NCBI GenBank assembly: GCA_029934875.1
Contig: JAOZLK010000023.1
Coordinates: 1 to 16,936, forward strand
Reading direction: 5' to 3'
Source: Bacteroidales bacterium
GTDB lineage: Bacteria; Bacteroidota; Bacteroidia; Bacteroidales; GCA-2748055
Length of the DNA stretch: 16,936 nucleotides
Shown: positions 13,765-16,936 of the stretch, piece by piece
Numbering within the stretch: position 1 is the stretch's first letter
How the letters are laid out: each line of letters begins with the position of its first letter
The notes under the pieces: generated by a model
Database searches by the model: none
Told to the model about the DNA's origin: nothing
The model's input: the letters and a program-made list of their open reading frames with translations, nothing else
Position numbers and translations under genes: made by a program

Positions 13765-15213
13765 TTATGCTTCCAGATTCACATTGTTTTTCCGGGTTAG
13801 CATACTGGTGATCCATACTGCCAGTATTGCCGCGACCCAGGAGACAAACCTGACACTGATCACAGCATCCAGGGCATCAAGTTCGGACCAGATTACCGTG
13901 GTGACAAAGCCCGTAACGAGGCCGGCAATTACCCCCTGCCAGCTTACTTTCTTCCAGGTCAGGATCAGCAGGATCAGGGGTCCGAAGGATGACCCAAGTC
14001 CGGCCCAGGCATAGGAGACCATGGAGAAAATCAGTTTGTCGGATGTAAGGGCAATGGCAAAAGCAATTACCCCTACAAGGATGGTGATGATCCGGCTGGC
14101 CCTGAGCAGTGAGGTATCTCCGGGATCCCTTCCCAGGGTACGGTGAAAAAGATCCTCTACAATACTTGAACTGATGACCAGCAACTGGCTGTCAGCCGTC
14201 GACATCATGGCCGCAATGGCACCGCTCACAAATATGCCGGCAAGCCATGCAGGCAGGAGTTCATTGGCCATGTGTGGCATCACTTTTTCAATGTCGTCGA
14301 ACATCCCCTGCTCGTAGAGTCCTGCCCCAACGACTCCAATAATGAGAGCTCCTGCAAATGCCGGGATCACCCAGGCAATGGCGATGCGACGTGAAATCTT
14401 AATATTCTCAGCCTTGTCGATGGACATGAAGCGGGTCAGCAAATGGGGCTGACCCATATAACCAAGGGCCCAGCTCAGTCCGCTTATAATCATTGCGGCG
14501 GCGGCCCAGCCGGTTTTCCCCCCTTTAAAAGAAAGGAGAGGGTGCCCGTCGGCAGCTGCCATCTCGGAGAGGTCTATGCTCCCCTGGCTGATCTCCTTCA
14601 GTTCTGCGAGTCCGACCAGTGGAAGTATAACCAGGGTTCCGATCATGATAATTCCCTGAACCATATCGGTCCAGGCCACCGCAAAGAAGCCACCCATCAT
14701 GGTGTAAAATATGATCACCACCGCACCCATGATCATCCCTGTGGTCTGATCCAGTCCAAAGGTGACATTCAGGATTTTTCCTGCACCGTTAAACTGGGCA
14801 GAGAGATAGAAGATGAAAAAAAAGATAATGATGAAGGTGGCGATTACCCTGATTGCCACCTGTCCCTTTTCAAACCTTGCTGCCAGGAAGGTGGGCAGGG
14901 TGAAGGCTCCGACCCTTTCTGTTTCCTCGCGAAGAGGACGGGCTATGAAAAACCAGTAGAAGATGATTCCTGAAACACAGCCCAGGGCCGACCAGAACTC
15001 CATCAGGCCTGCAGCAAAAGCCGCTCCCGGCAGCCCGAGCAGCAACCAGGCACTCTCGCCTGATGCCCTTTCAGAAAAGGCAACCACCCAGGGGTTCAGT
15101 TTCCTGCCTGCTATAAAGAAATCACTGTGCGATTTGTTGATGTTGTAGGTGATGAATCCCACAACCAGGATCAGGATCAGGTAGACTATAAAACCAAGGA
15201 GCGCAAAATTCAT
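13765..15213 (-). CDS. Sodium:solute symporter (SSS family), PutP-like
   Basis: Inner-membrane transporter of 482 residues and about 13 hydrophobic segments. It takes up an organic solute, probably an amino acid, with sodium. Features in order: DFFIAGRKLNPW at 31-42; SERASGESAWLLLGLPGAAF at 47-66; MMGGFFAVAWTDMVQGI at 172-188; ISGLSWALGYMGQPHLLTRF at 243-262, close to E. coli PutP; and AAMMSTADSQLLVISSSIVED at about 334-354 with S338 and T339, matching the Na2-site S340/T341 of PutP. The position of the essential PutP aspartate D55 is G52 here, with E53 next to it, so the substrate may not be proline. It begins 22 bases after a lipoprotein gene, abuts waaA, and lies in the same operon as an alanine dehydrogenase-family gene, which suggests amino-acid uptake. 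Confidence 0.9.
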   Translation of the reverse strand: MNFALLGFIVYLILILVVGFITYNINKSHSDFFIAGRKLNPWVVAFSERASGESAWLLLGLPGAAFAAGLMEFWSALGCVSGIIFYWFFIARPLREETERVGAFTLPTFLAARFEKGQVAIRVIATFIIIFFFIFYLSAQFNGAGKILNVTFGLDQTTGMIMGAVVIIFYTMMGGFFAVAWTDMVQGIIMIGTLVILPLVGLAELKEISQGSIDLSEMAAADGHPLLSFKGGKTGWAAAAMIISGLSWALGYMGQPHLLTRFMSIDKAENIKISRRIAIAWVIPAFAGALIIGVVGAGLYEQGMFDDIEKVMPHMANELLPAWLAGIFVSGAIAAMMSTADSQLLVISSSIVEDLFHRTLGRDPGDTSLLRASRIITILVGVIAFAIALTSDKLIFSMVSYAWAGLGSSFGPLILLILTWKKVSWQGVIAGLVTGFVTTVIWSELDALDAVISVRFVSWVAAILAVWITSMLTRKNNVNLEA

Positions 15214-15235
15214 GCCCTAAGATAGAAAAAAGCGA

Positions 15236-15805
15236 CTAATTGCATCCGCAGTTAAACTCCGTCGATCCCTCAGGCGCACGGGTATACTCAAGGCTTACCT
15301 CGTTATAGGGGTCGCCTGTTTCTGACTCGAAGAGCTGGATATCTTTGACAAGCATCCTGACATAGTTCCCTGCCGCGGTCTGCTGAACCCAAACCTGGTA
15401 GAGCTCCACAACATCGCTTGCCGTTTCGTAGTATAGACCATCCTCAACCTTATCGTAATTAGAGTAAAATTCATAGGCCTCATCCCATGTTGAGAATTCA
15501 CCTGCCAGTGCAAATCCATTCACCAGTCCCGGGGTATTAAATCCCGGCAGCGCGGTCTGCTCATCTCCTTCGACTGCCGGGTATATCTCAAGGATTATAT
15601 CGGGCAGCGGATCATCCTGGTGAGGATAACGATACATCTCCCCTTCTTCAAAAGAAAATCCATAGAGGTAATAGCTTTCCGTACCATGCAGTTGTGAGCT
15701 CAGTGTTATTATTCCGCTCAGATCGGGTTCTGCGTCTTTCTCACATCCCACAATCAGGAGTACACAAGTGGCTGCAACGATGGAGATCCATCCTTTCACT
15801 TTCAT
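15236..15805 (-). CDS. Small lipoprotein of unknown function
   Basis: I recognise no family. It has 189 residues. A basic n-region MKVK and hydrophobic stretch lead to a lipobox LIVGC with the lipidated cysteine at 21, followed by EKDAEPD, so it is probably an outer-membrane lipoprotein exposed to the periplasm. The mature part is acidic and rich in aromatics (SYYLYGFSFEEGEMYRYPHQ, AYEFYSNYDKVEDGLYYE), looks like a small globular beta domain and ends in FNCGCN, two cysteines that could pair. It starts 17 bases after the upstream dehydrogenase stop and ends 22 bases before the symporter, within the operon. The conspicuous GFALAGEFSTWDEAYEFYSNY segment may help a profile search. A role beside the symporter is a guess from position alone. 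Confidence 0.8.
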   Translation of the reverse strand: MKVKGWISIVAATCVLLIVGCEKDAEPDLSGIITLSSQLHGTESYYLYGFSFEEGEMYRYPHQDDPLPDIILEIYPAVEGDEQTALPGFNTPGLVNGFALAGEFSTWDEAYEFYSNYDKVEDGLYYETASDVVELYQVWVQQTAAGNYVRMLVKDIQLFESETGDPYNEVSLEYTRAPEGSTEFNCGCN

Positions 15806-15822
15806 AAGCCGATTCTTTAGTT

Positions 15823-16936
15823 CTAAATTACTGCCATCAGCAGGTTGATATCCTTGGAAGGGATTCCAAACTTCCGGCCAATAGTTTCATTGGTGAGTAT
15901 TCCTTTATAAATATATACGCCATGCCTTAAGCCAACATCCTCCCTGAGATGCTTTCCATCACCACCATACACCCCCATCCCTATGATCATAGGACTAAAA
16001 ACGTTGGAAATGGCAATGGAGGCAGTGCGTGCCACCCTTGATGGGATATTTGGAACGCAATAATGGATCACCCCGTGCTTTTCGAAGACCGGATCGAGCT
16101 GGGTCCTGAGTTCGGAGGTTTCTATACAGCCCCCACGGTCGATGCTGATGTCAATAATTACTGCACCTTTTTTCATCTCCCTGACCATTTCCTCTGTTAT
16201 GAAAAAGGAATGTTGATCTTCACCCTGCCTGATTGCCCCGATCAACACATCGGCTGAACGCAGGGCCTTGAGTATAACCTTTGGATGGTAAATAGATGTG
16301 GGAACCATCTGTCCAACTGCATTCTGCAGGCGCCGCAGGCGGTGGACCGAATGATCAAATACCTTAAGCTCTGAGCCCACTCCCATGGCTGCCCTGACTG
16401 CATATTCAGCCACGGTTCCCGCACCCAGGATAACAACTTCGGTGGGTGTAATTCCGCTTACGCCTCCAAGCATCACACCCTTGCCTCCTCTCATGTTACT
16501 CAGATACTCAGCTGCAATCAGGATAGATGTTGTACCTGCGATGGCGCTCATGCTTCTCACCGCCGGATAACATTTATGCTCATCCTGGACCATCTCAAAG
16601 GAAATGGCAGTCACCCTCTTCCTCATCAGCTCCCTTATATATTTTTCATCCTTGTGAATATAGGCCTGGAAAGAAGAGATCAAGGTCTGTCGTTCTCTCA
16701 TCCAGCTAAGTTCTTCAAGGGTCGGGGGACTTATTTTCAGGAGGATATCACAGCCACTAAAAACCTCTTTTCTGCTCTGGCCAATGATCCCACCTCGCTC
16801 CGAATAATCTGTATCCAGATAATTTGCTGCACTCCCTGCGCCACTTTCAAGAATCACTTCATGTCCATGGCCCGTGAGAACCTCAACAGCTTCGGGGGTA
16901 AGAGGAACACGGCTCTCAATGGAATGATCCTCGGAA
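15823..16936 (-). CDS. Alanine dehydrogenase / PntA-family NAD-binding protein, 5' end cut by window
   Basis: The frame stays open to the right edge: 370 residues are visible and only a short N-terminal piece is missing; the GTG at 16857 is internal. The visible start EDHSIESRVPLTPEAVEVL matches the AlaDH N terminus, with the substrate-binding Arg in ESRVPLTP (codon 16909-16911). ILLKISPP carries the equivalent of the pyruvate-binding Lys (16735-16737), ILGAGTVAEYA is the NAD-binding loop (GxGxxA, last Gly replaced), and IIDISIDRGG holds the catalytic Asp. The position of the catalytic His of alanine dehydrogenase (LHLA) is Gln in SFQAY (codon 16666-16668). Alanine dehydrogenase interconverts alanine with pyruvate and ammonia; with the His lost, the exact reaction is uncertain. 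It is probably the first visible gene of an operon with the lipoprotein, symporter and waaA. Confidence 0.85.
   Translation of the reverse strand, partial: SEDHSIESRVPLTPEAVEVLTGHGHEVILESGAGSAANYLDTDYSERGGIIGQSRKEVFSGCDILLKISPPTLEELSWMRERQTLISSFQAYIHKDEKYIRELMRKRVTAISFEMVQDEHKCYPAVRSMSAIAGTTSILIAAEYLSNMRGGKGVMLGGVSGITPTEVVILGAGTVAEYAVRAAMGVGSELKVFDHSVHRLRRLQNAVGQMVPTSIYHPKVILKALRSADVLIGAIRQGEDQHSFFITEEMVREMKKGAVIIDISIDRGGCIETSELRTQLDPVFEKHGVIHYCVPNIPSRVARTASIAISNVFSPMIIGMGVYGGDGKHLREDVGLRHGVYIYKGILTNETIGRKFGIPSKDINLLMAVI

Noticed and set aside
16855..16857. GTG start for the alanine dehydrogenase-family gene
   Set aside because: Conserved N-terminal residues (RVPLTPEAVEVL) continue in frame upstream to the window edge, so the gene is cut rather than starting here.

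Overview
The window reads as a chromosomal stretch of a Bacteroidota bacterium. The signs are promoter cores of the TAnnTTTG type, an Oar-like TonB-dependent receptor with an N-terminal carboxypeptidase-regulatory domain, a long B12-dependent ribonucleotide reductase with a C-terminal zinc ribbon, a lipid A Kdo transferase (so a Gram-negative envelope), and weak Shine-Dalgarno signals. I see no rRNA, tRNA, CRISPR array, phage gene or transposase. Most of the region is ordinary core metabolism, and the more unusual material lies mainly in the intergenic DNA.

Layout from left to right. Bases 1-2868 (minus): a tight operon gltX, tatD-like, tcdA, with tcdA cut by the left edge; its TATCTTTG promoter core lies just upstream of the chosen gltX start. 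Bases 2968-4155 (plus): kbl, glycine C-acetyltransferase, whose stop codon directly abuts that of the next convergent gene. Bases 4156-5119 (minus): an ECF sigma factor followed by a small two-helix membrane protein, probably its regulator. Bases 5266-5604 (plus): a divergent three-helix protein resembling DUF6249 proteins. The 146-base spacer between these divergent genes carries two ECF-type promoters facing opposite ways, TGTAACA-N15-CGTC and TGTAACA-N16-CGTC, the best candidate here for a self-contained regulatory module. Bases 5605-5967: a terminator, an 80-base element bounded by perfect 16-base inverted repeats, small hairpins, and the terminator of the next gene.

Bases 5968-8583 (minus): nrdJ, class II ribonucleotide reductase, with repeats and dyads upstream. 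Bases 8584-9155 are noncoding and end in a strong terminator for the 9156-12359 (minus) Oar-like outer-membrane receptor, which has no SusD partner here. Bases 12535-16936 (minus): a probable four-gene operon of an alanine dehydrogenase-family protein (cut by the right edge), a small lipoprotein, a sodium/solute symporter and waaA/kdtA; the last two genes abut as TAAATG.

Working together: the left operon has a tRNA theme (charging, ct6A37 modification and perhaps a TatD-fold hydrolase). The sigma factor probably drives itself, its membrane partner and the divergent membrane protein as an envelope-sensing switch. The right operon pairs amino-acid uptake and deamination with a lipopolysaccharide-core gene, perhaps only by transcriptional convenience. 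Functions are assigned from remembered family motifs; no database search was possible.
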